A DNA stretch of 64,000 nt from Hydractinia symbiolongicarpus. Lineage: Eukaryota > Cnidaria > Hydrozoa > Anthoathecata > Hydractiniidae. Position 1 is the stretch's first letter. Each line of letters opens with the position of its first letter. Made by a program: the position numbers and the translations under genes. Positions 25,511 to 38,900 of the stretch are shown piece after piece. Where the stretch lies: assembly GCF_029227915.1 (NCBI RefSeq), contig NC_079884.1, positions 27,716,001 to 27,780,000 on the forward strand, written 5' to 3'. The notes under the pieces are model-generated. The model ran no database searches, was not told the origin of the DNA, and was given only the letters and a program-made list of their open reading frames with translations.

Positions 25511-28500
25511 AATAAGTAAGTCATTTTTTACTGTGGGACCAATCCTAGCCGTTAGCGCGCGCTGAAGATATAGAGACAGTTTCAAAATCTCCATTTCATT
25601 GTCTTTCTAACGGCCTAAATCCGTTTGAGTTACAACGGTTGCATCAAACATTCGTACCAACGTGTATTTAGTGATTTTTTTCCGATATTACTAAGTTGTA
25701 TCGCTTTCAACAATGCAACGATTGACTGTGGGACTTAATTGAATTGATTTTGGACTTTGACAATATAAATGTTATAAAGGAGAAATTTCGACTACAAGAA
25801 GTAACATTCTTCTTAATTTGAAATGATTGCTGGAACTCAGTGATTACACTGGGTGCTGTGGTAGCGCTTCATTTAAAAAGTTAGATAAATAAGTCATTTC
25901 TACTGTGGGACCAAACCTAGCCGTTAGCGCGCGCTGAAGATATACAGACAGTTTCAAAATCTCCATTTCATTGACTTTCTAACGATGTCAATACGTTTGA
26001 GTTACAACGGTTGCATCACACATTCGTACCAACATGTATTTAGTGATGTTTTTCCGATATTACTAAGTTGTATCGCTTTCAACAGTGCAACGATTGACTG
26101 TGGGAATTAATTGAACTGATTTTGGACTTTGACCTTATAAATGTTATAAAGGAGACATTTTGACTACAAGAAGTAACATTCTTCTTAATTTGACATGATT
26201 GCTGGAACTCAGTGATTACACTGGGCGCTGTGGTAGCGCTTTATTTAAAAATTAAGTTAAGTAAGTCATTTTCTACTGTGGGACCAATCCTAGCCGTTTT
26301 CGCGCGCTGAAGAAATGGAGACAGTTTCAAAAACTACATTTCATTGACTTTCTAACGGTGTCATACCGTTTGAGTTACAACGGTTGCGTCACATATTCGT
26401 ACCAACATGAATTTAGTGATTTTCTTCCGATATTACTAAGTTGTATTGCTTTTAACATTGAAACGATTGACTGTGGGAATTAATTGAGCTGTCTTTGGAC
26501 TGTGACCTTTTTAATGTGATAAATGAGCCAATTGATCTCCAAGGAATAACATTCTTCTTAATTTGACATGATTGCTGGAATTCAGCGATTACATTAGGCT
26601 ACGTCGTAGCGCTTTATTTAAAAACTTAGATAAATCAGTCGCGCAGAATATATAGGAACAGTTTCAAAGACTACATTTCATTAACTTTTTAGCGGTATAA
26701 TTCCGTTTGAGTTACAACAATTGCGTCACATATTCGTACCAACATGTATTTAGCGATAGTGTTCGGATATTACTAGGTTGCATCGCTTTTAACAGTGAAA
26801 CGTTTGACTGGGGGATTTAATTGAACTAATTTTGGACTTTGACCTTATAAATGTGATAAATGAGCCAGTTTGACTACAAGAACTAACAGTCTTCTTAATT
26901 TCACATCATTGCTGGAACTCAGCGATTACACTGGGCGCTATGGTAGCGCTTTGTTAAAAAAATTAAGATAAATAAGTCATTCTTTACTGTGGGACCAATC
27001 CTAGCCGTTAGTTCGCGCTGAAGAAATAGAGACAGTTGCAAAAACTGCATTTCATTGACTTTCTAACGGTGTCAAACCGTCTGGGTTACAACGGTTGCGT
27101 CACATATTCGTACCAACATGTATTTAGTGATTTTTTCCAATATTACTAAGTTGTATTGCTTTGAACAGTGAAACGATTGACTGTGGGAATAAATTGAACT
27201 GATTCTGGACTGTGACTTTATAAATGTCATAAATGAGCCAATTGGTATCCAAGGAACAACTTTCTTCTTAATTTGACGTGAGTGCTGGAATTCAGCGATT
27301 ACATTAGGCTCTGTCGTAGCGATTTATTTAAAAACTTAGATAAATAAGTCTTTTCTTACTGTGGAACCAATCCTGGCCGTTAGCACGCGCTGAATAAATA
27401 GGAACAGTTTCAAAGACTACATTTCATTGACATTCTAGCGGTATAAATCCGTTTGAGTTACAACGGTTGCGTCACATATTCGTACCAACATGTATTTAGC
27501 GATAGTATTCGGATATTACCAGTTTGCATCGATTTTAACATTGAAACGTTTGACTGTAGGACATAATTGAACTGATTTTGGACTTTGACCTTTTAAATGT
27601 GATAAATGAGCCAGTTTGACTACAACAAATAACATTCTTCTTAATTTTACATGATTGCTGGAACTCAGCGATTACACTGGGCGCAATGGTAGCGCTTTAT
27701 TAAAAAATTCAGATAAATAAGTCATTTTTTACTGTGGGACCAATCCTAGCCGTTATCGCGCATTGAAGAAATAGAGACAGTTTCAAAAACTACATTTCAT
27801 TGACTTTCTAACGGTGTCAATCCGTTTGAGTTACAACGGTTGCGTCACATATTCATACCAACATGTATTTAGTGATTTTTTCCACTATTACTAAGTTGTA
27901 TTGCTTTCAACAGTGAAACGATTGACTGTGGGAATTAATGGAACTGATTCTGGACTGTGACTTTATAAATGTGATAAATGAGCCAATTGGTCTCCAAGGA
28001 ATAACTTTCTTCTTAATTTGACGTGAGTGCTGGAATTCAGCGATTACATTAGGCTCTGTCGTAGCCATTTATTTAAAAACTTAGATAAATAAGTCGCGCA
28101 GAATAAACAAGAACAGTTTCAAAGACTACATTTCATTCACTTTTTAGCGTTATAAATCCGTTTGAGTTACAACGGTTGCGTCACATATTCGTACCAATAT
28201 GTTTTTAGCGATAGTATTCGGATATAACTAGGTTGCATCGCTTTTAACAGTTAAACGTTTGACTGGGGGATTTAATTGAACTGCTCTTGGACTTTGACCT
28301 TATAAAGGTGATAAATGAGCGAGTTTGACTACAAGAAATAACAGTCTTCTTAATTTGACATGATTGCTGGAACTCAGCGATTACACTGGGCGCTGTGGTG
28401 GAGCTTTGTTAAAATAATTAAGATAAATAAGTCATTCGTTACTGTGGGACCAATCCTAGCCGTTAGTTCGCCCTGAAAAAAGAGAGACAGTTTCAAAAAC

Positions 28501-29599
28501 TACATTTCATTGACTTTCTAACGGTGTCAATCCGTTTGAGTTACAACGGTTGTGTCACATATTCGTACCAACATGTATTTAGTGATTTTTTCCAATATTA
28601 CTAAGTTGTATTGCTTTCAACAGTGAAACGATTGACTGTGGGAATTAATTGAACTGATTCTGGACTGTGACTTTATGAATGTGATAAATGAGCCAATTTG
28701 TCTCCAAGGAATAATTTTCTTCTTAATTTGACGTGAGTGCTGGAATTCAGCGATTATATTAGGCTCTGTCGTAGCGCTTTATTTAAAAACTTAGATAAAT
28801 AAGTCTTTTCTTACTGTGGGACCAATCCTGGCCGTTAGCTCGCGCTGAATAAATAGGAACAGTTTCAAAGACTACATTTCATTGACATTCTAGCGGTATA
28901 AATCCGTTTGAGTTACAACGGTTGCGTCACATATTCGTACCAACATGTATTTAGCGATACCATTCGGATATTACCAGTTTGCATCGATTTTAACATTGAA
29001 ACGTTTGACTGTGGGACATAATCGAACTGATTTTGGACTTTGACCTTATAAATGTGATAAATGAGCCAGTTTGACTACAAGAAATAACATTCTTCTTAAT
29101 TTGACATGATTGCTGGAAATCAGCGATTACACTGGGCGCTATGGTAGCGCTTTATTAAAAAATTCAGATAAATAAGTCATTTTTTACTGTGGGACCAATC
29201 CTAGCCGTTATCGCGCATTGAAGAAATAGAGACTGTTTCAAAAACTACATTTCATTGACTTTCTAGCGGCATAAATCCGTTTGAGTTACAACGGTTTTGT
29301 CACATATTCGTACCAACATGTATTTAGTGATTTTCTTCCAATATTACTAAGTTGTATTGCTTTTAACAGTGAAACGATTGACTGTGGGAGTTAATTGAAC
29401 TGATTCTCGACTGTGACCTCATAAATGTGATAAATGAGCCAATTGGTCTTCAAGCAATAACATTCTTCTTAATTAGACATGATTGCTGGAATTCAGCGAA
29501 TACATTAGGCTCTGTCGTAGCGATTTATTTAAAAACTTAGATAAATAAGTCGCGCAGAATAAATAGGAACTGTTTCAAAGACTACATTTCATTGACTTT

Positions 29600-29630
29600 C
29601 TAGCGGTATAAATGACTACAAGAAATAACA
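29600..29630 (+). repeat. Truncated monomer junction with microhomology
   Basis: TCTAGCGGTATAAAT, which normally continues CCGTTTGAG, instead continues GACTACAAGAAATAAC, the sequence that normally follows ATAAATGAGCCAGTTT. ATAAAT is common to both parents at the break. The central part of the unit, including the conserved core, is absent. Confidence 0.85.
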
Positions 29631-29660
29631 TTCTTCTTAATTTGACATGATTGCTGGAAC

Positions 29661-31690
29661 TAAGTGATTACACTGGGCGCTGTGGTAGCGTTTTATTTAA
29701 AAATTAAGTTAAGTAAGTCATTTTTTACTGTGGGACCAATCCTAGCCGCTATCGCGCGCTGAAGAAATAGAGACAGTATCAAAAACTACATTTCATTGAC
29801 TTTCTAACGGTGTCAATCCGTTTGAGTTACAACGGTTGCGTCACATATTCGTACCAACATGTATTTAGTGATTTTCTTCCGATATTTCTAAGTTGTATTG
29901 CTTTTAACAGTGAAACGATTGACTGTGGGAATTAATTGAACTGATTTTGGACTGTGACTTTTAACTGTGATAAATGAGCCAATTGGTCTCCCAGGAATAA
30001 CATTCTTCTTAATTTGACATGATTGCTGGAATTCAGCGATTACATTAGGCTATGTCGTAGCGCTTTATTTACAAACTTAGATAAATAAGTCGCGCAGAGT
30101 AAATAGGAACTGTTTCAAAGACTACATTTCATTGACTTTTTAGTGGCATAAATCCGTTTGAGTTACAACGGTTGCGTCACATACTCGTACCAACATGTAT
30201 TTAGCGATAGTATTCGGATATTACTAGGTTGCATCGCTTTTAACAGTGAAACGTTTGACTGGGGGATTTAATTGAACTGCTCTTGGACTTTGACCTTCTA
30301 AAGGTGATAAATGAGCCAGTTTGACTACCAGAAATAACAGTCTTCTTAATTTGACATGATTGCTGGAACTAAGTGATTACACTGGGCGCTGTGGTAGCGT
30401 TTTATTTAAAAATTAAGTTAAGTAAGTCATTTTTTACTGTGGGACCAATCCTAGCCGTTATCGGGCGCTGAAGAAATAGAGACAGTATCAAAAACTACAT
30501 TTCATTGACTTTCTAACGGTGTCAATCCGTTTGAGTTACAACGGTTGCGTCACATATTCGTACCAACATGTATTTAGTGATTTTCTTCCGATATTTCTAA
30601 GTTGTATTGCTTTTAACAGTGAAACGATTGACTGTGGGAATTAATTGAACTGATTTTGGACTGAGACTTTTAACTGTGATAAATGAGCCTATTGGTCTCC
30701 AAGGAATAACATTCTTCTTAATTTGACATGATTGCTGGAATTCAGCGATTACATTAGGCTATGTCGTAGCGCTTTATTTAAAAACTTAGATAAATAAGTC
30801 GCGCAGAATAAATAGGAACTGTTTCAAAGACTACATTTCATTGACTTTTTAGCGGCATAAATCCGTTTGAGTTACAACGGTTGCGTCACATACTCGTACC
30901 AACATGTATTTAGCGAGAGTATTCGGATATTACCAGGTTGCATCGCTTTTAACAGTGAAACGTTTGACTGGGGGATTTAATTGAACTGCTCTTGGACTTT
31001 GACCTTCTAAAGGTGATAAATGAGCCAGTTTGACTACCAGAAATAACAGTCTTCTTAATTTGACATGATTGCTGGAACTAAGTGATTACACTGGGCGCTG
31101 TGGTAGCGTTTTATTTAAAAATTAAGTTAAGTAAGTCATATTTTACTGTGGGACCAATCCTAGCCGTTATCGGGCGCTGAAGAAATAGAGACAGTATCAA
31201 AAACTACATTTCATTGACTTTCTAACGGTGTCAATCCGTTTGAGTTACAACGGTTGCGTCAGATATTCGTACCAACATGTATTTAGTGATTTTCTTCCGA
31301 TATTACTAAGTTGTATTGCTTTTAACAGTGAAACGATTGACTGTGAGAATTAATTGAACTGATTTTGGACTGTGACCTCATAAATGTGATAAATGAGCCA
31401 ATTGGTCTCCAAGGAATAACATTCTTGTTAATTTGACATGATTGCTGGAATTCAGCGATTACATTAGGCTATGTCGTAGCGCTTTATTTAAAAACTTAGA
31501 TAAATAAGTCGCGCAGAATAAATAGGAACTGTTTCAAAGACTACATTTCATTGACTTTTTAGCGGCATAAATCCGTTTGAGTTACAACGGTTGCGTCACA
31601 TACTCGTACCAACATGTATTTAGCGATAGTATTCGGATATTACTAGGTTGCATCGCTTTTAACAGTGAAACGTTTGACTGGGGGATTTAA
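29661..31690 (+). repeat. 709-bp dimeric HOR, about 2.8 copies
   Basis: The landmark TAAGTGATTACACTGGGCGC occurs at 29661, 30370 and 31079, exactly 709 bp apart. Each unit is one full monomer (about 372 bp) plus one monomer shortened to about 337 bp by the 36-bp deletion. The copies share CAGTATCAAAAACTAC, GGACTTTTAACTGTG-type and GGGGGATTTAATTGAACTG variants. The run ends at 31698, where TTGAACTG joins AGTTACAACGG out of register. Confidence 0.88.
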
Positions 31691-31715
31691 TTGAACTGAG
31701 TTACAACGGTTGCGT
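31685..31715 (+). repeat. Out-of-register junction inside a monomer
   Basis: TTTAATTGAACTG (unit position about 250) joins directly to AGTTACAACGGTTGCG (unit position about 137). The short CTGAG/TTGAG similarity at the join suggests annealing at a few bases. The following 3' half belongs to another subfamily (TTTGTCCCCACATG, TTTTTCTGATATT). Confidence 0.8.
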
Positions 31716-32104
31716 CACATATTTGTCCCCACATGTATTTAGCAATATTTTTCTGATATTACTAGGTTGCATCGCTTTTAACAGTGAAACGATTGACTGT
31801 GGGACTTAATTGAACTAACTTTGGACTGTGACCTGATAAATGTGATAAATGAGCCAGTTTGTCTACAAGAAATAACATTCTTCTTAATTTGACATGATTG
31901 CTGGAACTAAGTGATTACACTGGGCGCTGTGGTAGCGTTTTATTTAAAAATTAAGTTAAGTAAGTCATTTTTTACTGTGGGACCAATCCTAGCCGTTATC
32001 GCGCGCTGAAGAAATAGAGACAGTATCAAAAACTACATTTCATTGACTTTCTAACGGTGTTAATCCGTTTGAGTTACAACGGTTGCGTCACATATTCGTA
32101 CCAA

Positions 32105-32130
32105 CAGAATATATAGCGCAGAATATATAG
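32105..32130 (+). repeat. 12-bp direct repeat at a rearrangement junction
   Basis: CAGAATATATAG occurs at 32105-32116 and again at 32119-32130, separated by CG. The left copy follows CATATTCGTACCAA, where CATGTATTTAG is expected, so the core of one monomer is joined to the GCGCAGAATATATAGG segment of another, with a short duplication at the join. Confidence 0.85.
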
Positions 32131-34854
32131 AAACAGTTTCAAAGACTACATTTCATTGTCTTTTTAGCGGTATAATTCCGTTTGAGTTACAACGGTTGCG
32201 TCACATCTTCGTACCAACATGTATTTAGCGATAGTATTCGGATATTACTAGGTTGCATCGTTTTTAACAGTGAAACGTTTGACTGGGGGATTTAATTGAA
32301 CTGCTCCTAAACTTTGACCTTATAAAGGTGATAAATGAGCCAGTTTGACTACAATAAATAACAGTCTTCTTAATTTGACATGATTGCTGGAACTCAGCGA
32401 TTACACTGGTCGCTGTAGTAGCGTTTTGTTAAAAAAATTAAGATAAATAAGTCATTCTTTACTGTGGGACCAATCCTAGCCGTTATTGCGCGCTGAAGAA
32501 ATAGAGACAGTTTCAAAAACTACATTTCATTGACTTTCTAACGGCGTCCATCCGTTTGAGTTACAACGGTTGCGTCACATATTCGTACCAACATGTATTT
32601 TGTGATTTTTTCCAATATTACTAAGTTGTATTGCTTTTAACAGTAAAACGATTGACTGTGGGAATTAATTGAGCTGATTCTGGACTGTGACTTTATAAAT
32701 GTCATAAATGAGCCAATTGGTCTCCAAGGAATAACTTTCTTCTTAATTTGACGTGAGTGCTGGAATTCAGCGATTACATTAGGCTCTGTGGTAGCGCTTT
32801 ATTAAAAATTTATATAAATAAGTCTTTTCTTACTGTGGGACCAATCCTGGCCGTTATCGTGCGCTGAAGAAATAGAGACAGTATCAAAAACTACATTTCA
32901 TTGACTTTCTAACGGTGTCAATCCGTTTGAGTTACAACGGTTGCGTCACATATTCGTACCAACATGTATTTAGTGATTTTCTTCCGATATTACTAAGTTG
33001 TATTGCTTTTAACAGTGAAACGATTGACTGTGGGACTTAATTGAACTAATTTTAGACTGTGACCATTTAACTGTGATAAATGAGCCAATTGGTCTCCAAG
33101 GAATAACATTCTTCTTAATTTGACATGATTGCTGGAATTCAGCGATTACATTAGGCTATGTCGTAGCGCTTTATTTACAAACTTAGATAAATAAGTCGCG
33201 CAGAATAAATAGGAACTGTTTCAAAGACTACATTTCATTGACTTTTTAGCGGCATAAATCCGTTTGAGTTACAACGGTTGCGTCACATACTCGTACCAAC
33301 ATGTATTTAGCGATATTTTTCTGATATTACTAGGTTGCATCGCTTTTAACAGTGAAACGACTGACTGTGGGACTTAATTGAACTGACTTTGGACTGTGAC
33401 CTGATAAATGTGATAAATGAGCCAGTTTGACTACAAGAAATAACATTCTTCTGAATTTGACATGATTGCTGGAACTAAGTGATTACACTGGGCGCTGTGG
33501 TAGCGTTTTATTTAAAAATTAAGTTAAGTAAGTCATTTTTTACTGTGGGACCAATCCTAGCCGTTATCGCGCGCTGAAGAAATAGAGACAGTATCAAAAA
33601 CTACATTTCATTGAATTTCTAACGGTGTCAATCCGCTTGAGTTACAACGGTTGCGTCACATATTCGTACCAACATGTATTTAGTGATTTTCTTCCAATAT
33701 TACTAAGTTGTATTGCTTTTAACAGTGAAACGATTGACTGTGGGAATTAATTGAACTGCTCTTGGACTTTGACCTTATAAAGGTGATAAATGAGCTAGTT
33801 TGACTGCAAGAAATAACAGTCTTCTTAATTTGACATGATTGCTGGAACTCAGCGATTACACTGGGCGCTGTGGTAGCGCTTTGTTAAAATAATTAAGATA
33901 AATAAGTCATTCTTTACTGTGGGACCAATCCTAGCCGTTAGTTCGCGCTAAAGAAATAGAGACAGTTTCGAAAACTACATTTCATTGACTTTCTAACGGT
34001 GTTAATCCGTTCGAGTTACAACGGTTGCGTCACATATTCGTACCAACATGTATTTAGTGATTTTTTCCAATATTACTAAGTTGTATTGCTTTCAACAGTG
34101 AAACGATTGACTGTGGGAATTAATTGAACTGATTCTGGACTGGAACTTTATGAATGTGATAAATGAGCCAATTGGTCTCCAAGGAATAACTTTCTTCTTA
34201 ATATGACGTGAGTGCTGGAATTCAGCGATTACATTAGGCTCTGTTGTAGCGCTTTATTTAAAAACTTAGATAAATAAGTCGCGCAGAATAAATAAGAACA
34301 GTTTCAAAGACTACATTTCATTGACTTTTTAGCGCTATAAATCCGTTTGAGTTACAACGGTTGCGTCACATATTCGTACCAACATATATTTAGCGATAGT
34401 ATTCGGATATTACTAGGTTGCATCGCTTTTAACAGTGAAACGTTTGACAGGGGGATTTAATTGAACTGCTCTTGGACTTTGACCTTATAAAGGTGATAAA
34501 TGAGCCAGTTTGACTACAAGAAATAACAGTCTTGTTAATTTGACATCATTGCTGGAACTCAGCTATTACACTGGGCGCTGTGGTAGCGCTTTGTTAAAAA
34601 AATTAAGATAAATAAGTCATTCTTTACTGTGGGACCAATCCTAGCCGTTAGTTTGCGCTGAAGAAATAGAGTCAGTTTCAAAAACTACATTTCATTGATT
34701 TCTTGGCGGTATCAATCCATTTGAATTACAACGGTTGCGTCACATATTCGTACCAACATGTATTTAGCGATATTTTTCTGATATTACTAGGTTGCATCGC
34801 TTTTAACAGTGAAACGATTGACTGTGGGATTTAATTTTACTAACTTTGGACTGT

Positions 34855-34875
34855 GACCTATTAAACTGAAGAAAT
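34855..34875 (+). repeat. Truncated-monomer junction CCTA-TTAAACTGAAG (first of seven)
   Basis: GGACTGTGACCTATTAAA is followed by CTGAAGAAATAGCGACAG, joining unit position about 265 to position about 70 of the next unit and skipping about 165 bp, including the unit boundary. The same join is at 37306, 39001, 40326, 40534, 41861 and 42069. Confidence 0.88.
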
Positions 34876-35911
34876 AGCGACAGTTTCAAAAACTAAATTT
34901 CATTGATTTCTTGGCGGTATCAATCCATTTGAATTACAACGGTTGCGTCACATATTCGTACCAACATGTATTAAGCAATAGTATTCGGATATTACTAAGT
35001 TGTATAGCTTTTAACAGTGAAACGATTGACTGTGGGAATAAATAGAACTGATTCTGGACTGTGACTTCATAAATGTCATAAATGAGCCAATTGGTATCCA
35101 AGGAATAACTTTCTTCTTAATTTGACGTGAGTGCTGGAATTCAGCGATTACATTAGGCTTTGTCGTAGCGCTTTATTTAAAAACTTAGATAAATAAGTCT
35201 TTTCTTACTGTGGGACGAATCCTGGCCGTTAGCACGCGCTGAATAAATAGAAACAGTTTCAAAGACTACATTTCATTGACATTCTAGCGGTATAAATCCG
35301 TTTGAGTTACAACGGTTGCGTCACATATTCGTACCAATATGTATTTAGCGATAGTATTCGGATATTACCAGTTTGCATCGTTTTTAACATTGAAACGTTT
35401 GACTGTGGGACATAATTGAACTGATTATGGACTGTGACTTTATAAATGTGATAAATAAGCTAATTGGTCTCCAAGAAATAACTTTCTTCTTAATTTGACG
35501 TGAGTGCTGGAATTCAGCGACTACATTAGGCTCTGTGGTAGCGCTTTATTAAAAAAATTAGATAAATAAGTCTTCTCTTACTGTGGGACCAATCCTGGCT
35601 GTTAGCACGCGCTGAATAAATAGGAACAGTTTCAAAGACTACATTTCATTGACTTTCTAGCGGTATAAATCTGTTTGAGTTACAACGGTTGCGTCACATA
35701 TTTGTACCAACATGTATTTAACGATAGTTTTCGGATATTACTAGGTTTCATCGCTTTTAACAGTGAACCGCTTGACTGTGGGACTTATTAGAACTGATTT
35801 TGGACTTTGACCTTATAAATGTGATAAATGAGCCAGTTTGACTACAAGAAATAACATTCTTATTAATCTGACATGATTGCTGGAACTCTGCGATTACACT
35901 GGGCGCTGTGG

Positions 35912-38900
35912 TAGCGTTTTATTTAAAAATTAAGATGAATAAGTCTTTTTTTACTGTTGGACCAATCCTAGCCGTTAGTTCGCGCTTAAGAAGTAGAGAC
36001 AGTTTCAAATACTACATTTCACTGACTTTCTAGCGGTATAAGTCCGTTTGAGTTACAATGGTTCTGTCACATATTCGTACCAACATGTATTTAGCGATAG
36101 TAATCGGATATTCATAGGTTGCATCGCTTTTAACAGTGAAGCGATTGACTGTGGGACTTAATTGAACTGATTTTGAACTTTGACCTTATAAATGTGATAA
36201 ATGAGCCAGTTTGACTACAAGAAATAACATTCTTATTAATCTGACATGATTGCTGGAACTCAGCGATTACACTGGGCGCTGTGGTAGCGTTTTATTTAAA
36301 AATTAAGATAAATAAGTCTTTTTTTACTGTTGGACCAATCCTAGCCGTTAGTTCGCGCTGAAGAAGTAGAGACAGTTTCAAATACTACATTTCACTGACT
36401 TTCTAACGGTGTCAGTCCGTTTGAATTACAACGGTTGCGTCACATATTCGTACCAACATGTATTTAGCGATAGTTTTCGGATATTACTAGGTTGCATTGC
36501 TTTTAACAGTGAAACGCTTGACTGTGGGACTTATTTGAACTGATTTTGGACTTTGACCTTATAAATGTGATAAATGAGCCAGTTTGACTACAAGAAATAA
36601 CATTCTTCTTAATTTGACATGATTGCTGGAACCCAGCGATTGCACTGGGCGCTATGCTAGCGCTTTATTAAAAAATTAAGATAAATAAGTCATTTTTTAC
36701 TGTGGGACCAATCCTAGCCGTTAGCTCGCGCTGAAGAAAGAAAGACAGTTTCAAAAACTACATTTCATTTACTTTCTAACGGTGTCAATCCGTTTGAGTT
36801 ACGACGGTTGCGTCACATATTCTTACCAACATGTATTTAGCGATATTTTTCCGCTATTATTAGGTTGCATCGCTTTTAACAGTGAAACGATTGACTGTGG
36901 GACTTAATTGAACTAACTTTGGACTGTGACCTGATGAATGTAAAAAATGGGACAATTGGTCTCCAAGAAGTAACATTCTTCTTAATTTGACATGATTGGC
37001 GGACTCAGCGATTACACTGGGCGCTGTGGTAGCGCTTCATTTAAAAATTTAGATAAAAAAGTCATCTTTACTGTGGGACCAATCCTAGGCGTGATCACGT
37101 GCTAAAGAAGTAGCGACAGTTTCAAAAACTTGATCTCACTGACTTTCTAACGGTGGCAGTCCGTTTGAGTTACAACAGTTGCGTCACATATTCGTACGAA
37201 CATGTATTTAGCAATATTTTTCTGATATTACTAGGTTGCATCGCTTTTAACAGTGAAACGATTGACTGTGGGACTTAATTTTACTAACTTTGGACTGTGA
37301 CCTATTAAACTGAAGAAATAGCGAAAGTTTCAAAAACTAAATTTCATTGACATTCTAACGCTATCAAGACACTTCAGTTACAACGGTCGGGTCACATATT
37401 CGTACCAACATGTATTTAGCGATACTTTTCTCAAAATACTAGGTTGCATCGCTTTTAACAGTGAAACGATTGACTCTTGGACTTAATTGAACTGATTTTG
37501 GACTTTGACCTTATAAATGTTACAAGTGAGTCAATTGGACTCCAAGAAATGACATTCTTCTTAATTTGACATGATTGCTGGAACTCAGCGATTACACTGG
37601 GCGCTGTGGTAGCGTTTTATTTAAAAATTAAGATAAATAAGTCTTTTTTTACTGTGGGACCAATCCTAGCCGTTAGTTCGCGCTGAAGAAGTAGAGACAG
37701 TTTCAAATACTACATTTCACTGACTTTCTAGCGGTATAAGTCCGTTTGAGTTACAATGGTTCTGTCACATATTCGTACCAACATGTATTTAGCGATAGTA
37801 ATCGGATATTCATAGGTTGCATCGGTTTTAACAGTGAAGCGATTGACTGTGGGACTTAATTGAACTGATTTGAACTTTGACCTTATAAATGTGATAAATG
37901 AGCCAGTTTGACTACAAGAAATAACATTCTTATTAATCTGACATGATTGCTGGAACTCAGCGATTACACTGGGCGCTGTGGTAGCGTTTTATTTAAAAAT
38001 TAAGATAAATAAGTCTTTTTTTACTGTTGGACCAATCCTAGCCGTTAGTTCGCGCTGAAGAAGTAGAGACAGTTTCAAATACTGCATTTCACTGACTTTC
38101 TAACGGTGTCAGTCCGTTTGAATTACAACGGTTGCGTCACATATTCGTACCAACATGTATTTAGCGATAGTTTTCGGATATTACTAGGTTGCATCGCTTT
38201 TAACAGTGAAACGCTTGACTGTGGGACTTATTTGAACTGATTTTGGACTTTGACTTTATAAATGTGATAAATGAGCCAGTTTGACTACAAGAAATAACAT
38301 TCTTCTTAATTTGACATGATTGCTGGAACCCAGCGATTGCACTGGGCGCTATGCTAGCGCTTTAATAAAAAATTAAGATAAATAAGTCATTTTTTACTGT
38401 GGGACCAATCCTAGCCGTTAGCTCGCGCTGAAGAAAGAAAGACAGTTTCAAAAACTACATTTCATTTACTTTCTAACGGTGTCAATCCGTTTGAGTTACG
38501 ACGGTTGCGTCACATATTCGTACCAACATGTATTTAGCGATATTTTTCCGCTATTATTAGGTTGCATCGCTTTTAACAGTGAAACGATTGACTGTGGGAC
38601 TTAATTGAACTAACTTTGGACTGTGACCTGATGAATGTAAAAAATGGGACAATTGGTCTCCAAGAAGTAACATTCTTCTTAATTTGACATGATTGGCGGA
38701 CTCAGCGATTACACTGGGCGCTGTGGTAGCGCTTCATTTAAAAATTTAGATAAAAAAGTCATCTTTACTGTGGGACCAATCCTAGGCGTGATCACGTGCT
38801 AAAGAAGTAGCGACAGTTTCAAAAACTAGATCTCACTGACTTTCTAACGGTGGCAGTCCGTTTGAGTTACAACAGTTGCGTCACATGTTCGTACGAACAT

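Larger units (their letters stand above)
25441..35900 (+). repeat. Region F: TAGGCT(A/C)TGTCGTAG subfamily array
   Basis: Monomers ending in GAATTCAGCGATTACATTAGGCT and TGTCGTAGCG alternate with monomers ending in GAACTCAGCGATTACACTGG. Many of the former carry a 36-bp deletion that joins AAATAAGTC to GCGCAGAATAAATAGG (eight copies in this region). Several internal junctions (29610, 31698, 32105, 34861) show rearrangement inside monomers. A short dimer HOR is present at about 29660-31690. The end of the window (60114 onward) is a second array of the same types. Confidence 0.82.

Noticed and set aside
32105-32130. Transposon target-site duplication
   Set aside because: The two 12-mers are separated by only 2 bp and no inserted element or terminal repeats are present, so a transposon origin is not supported, though kept as a minor alternative.
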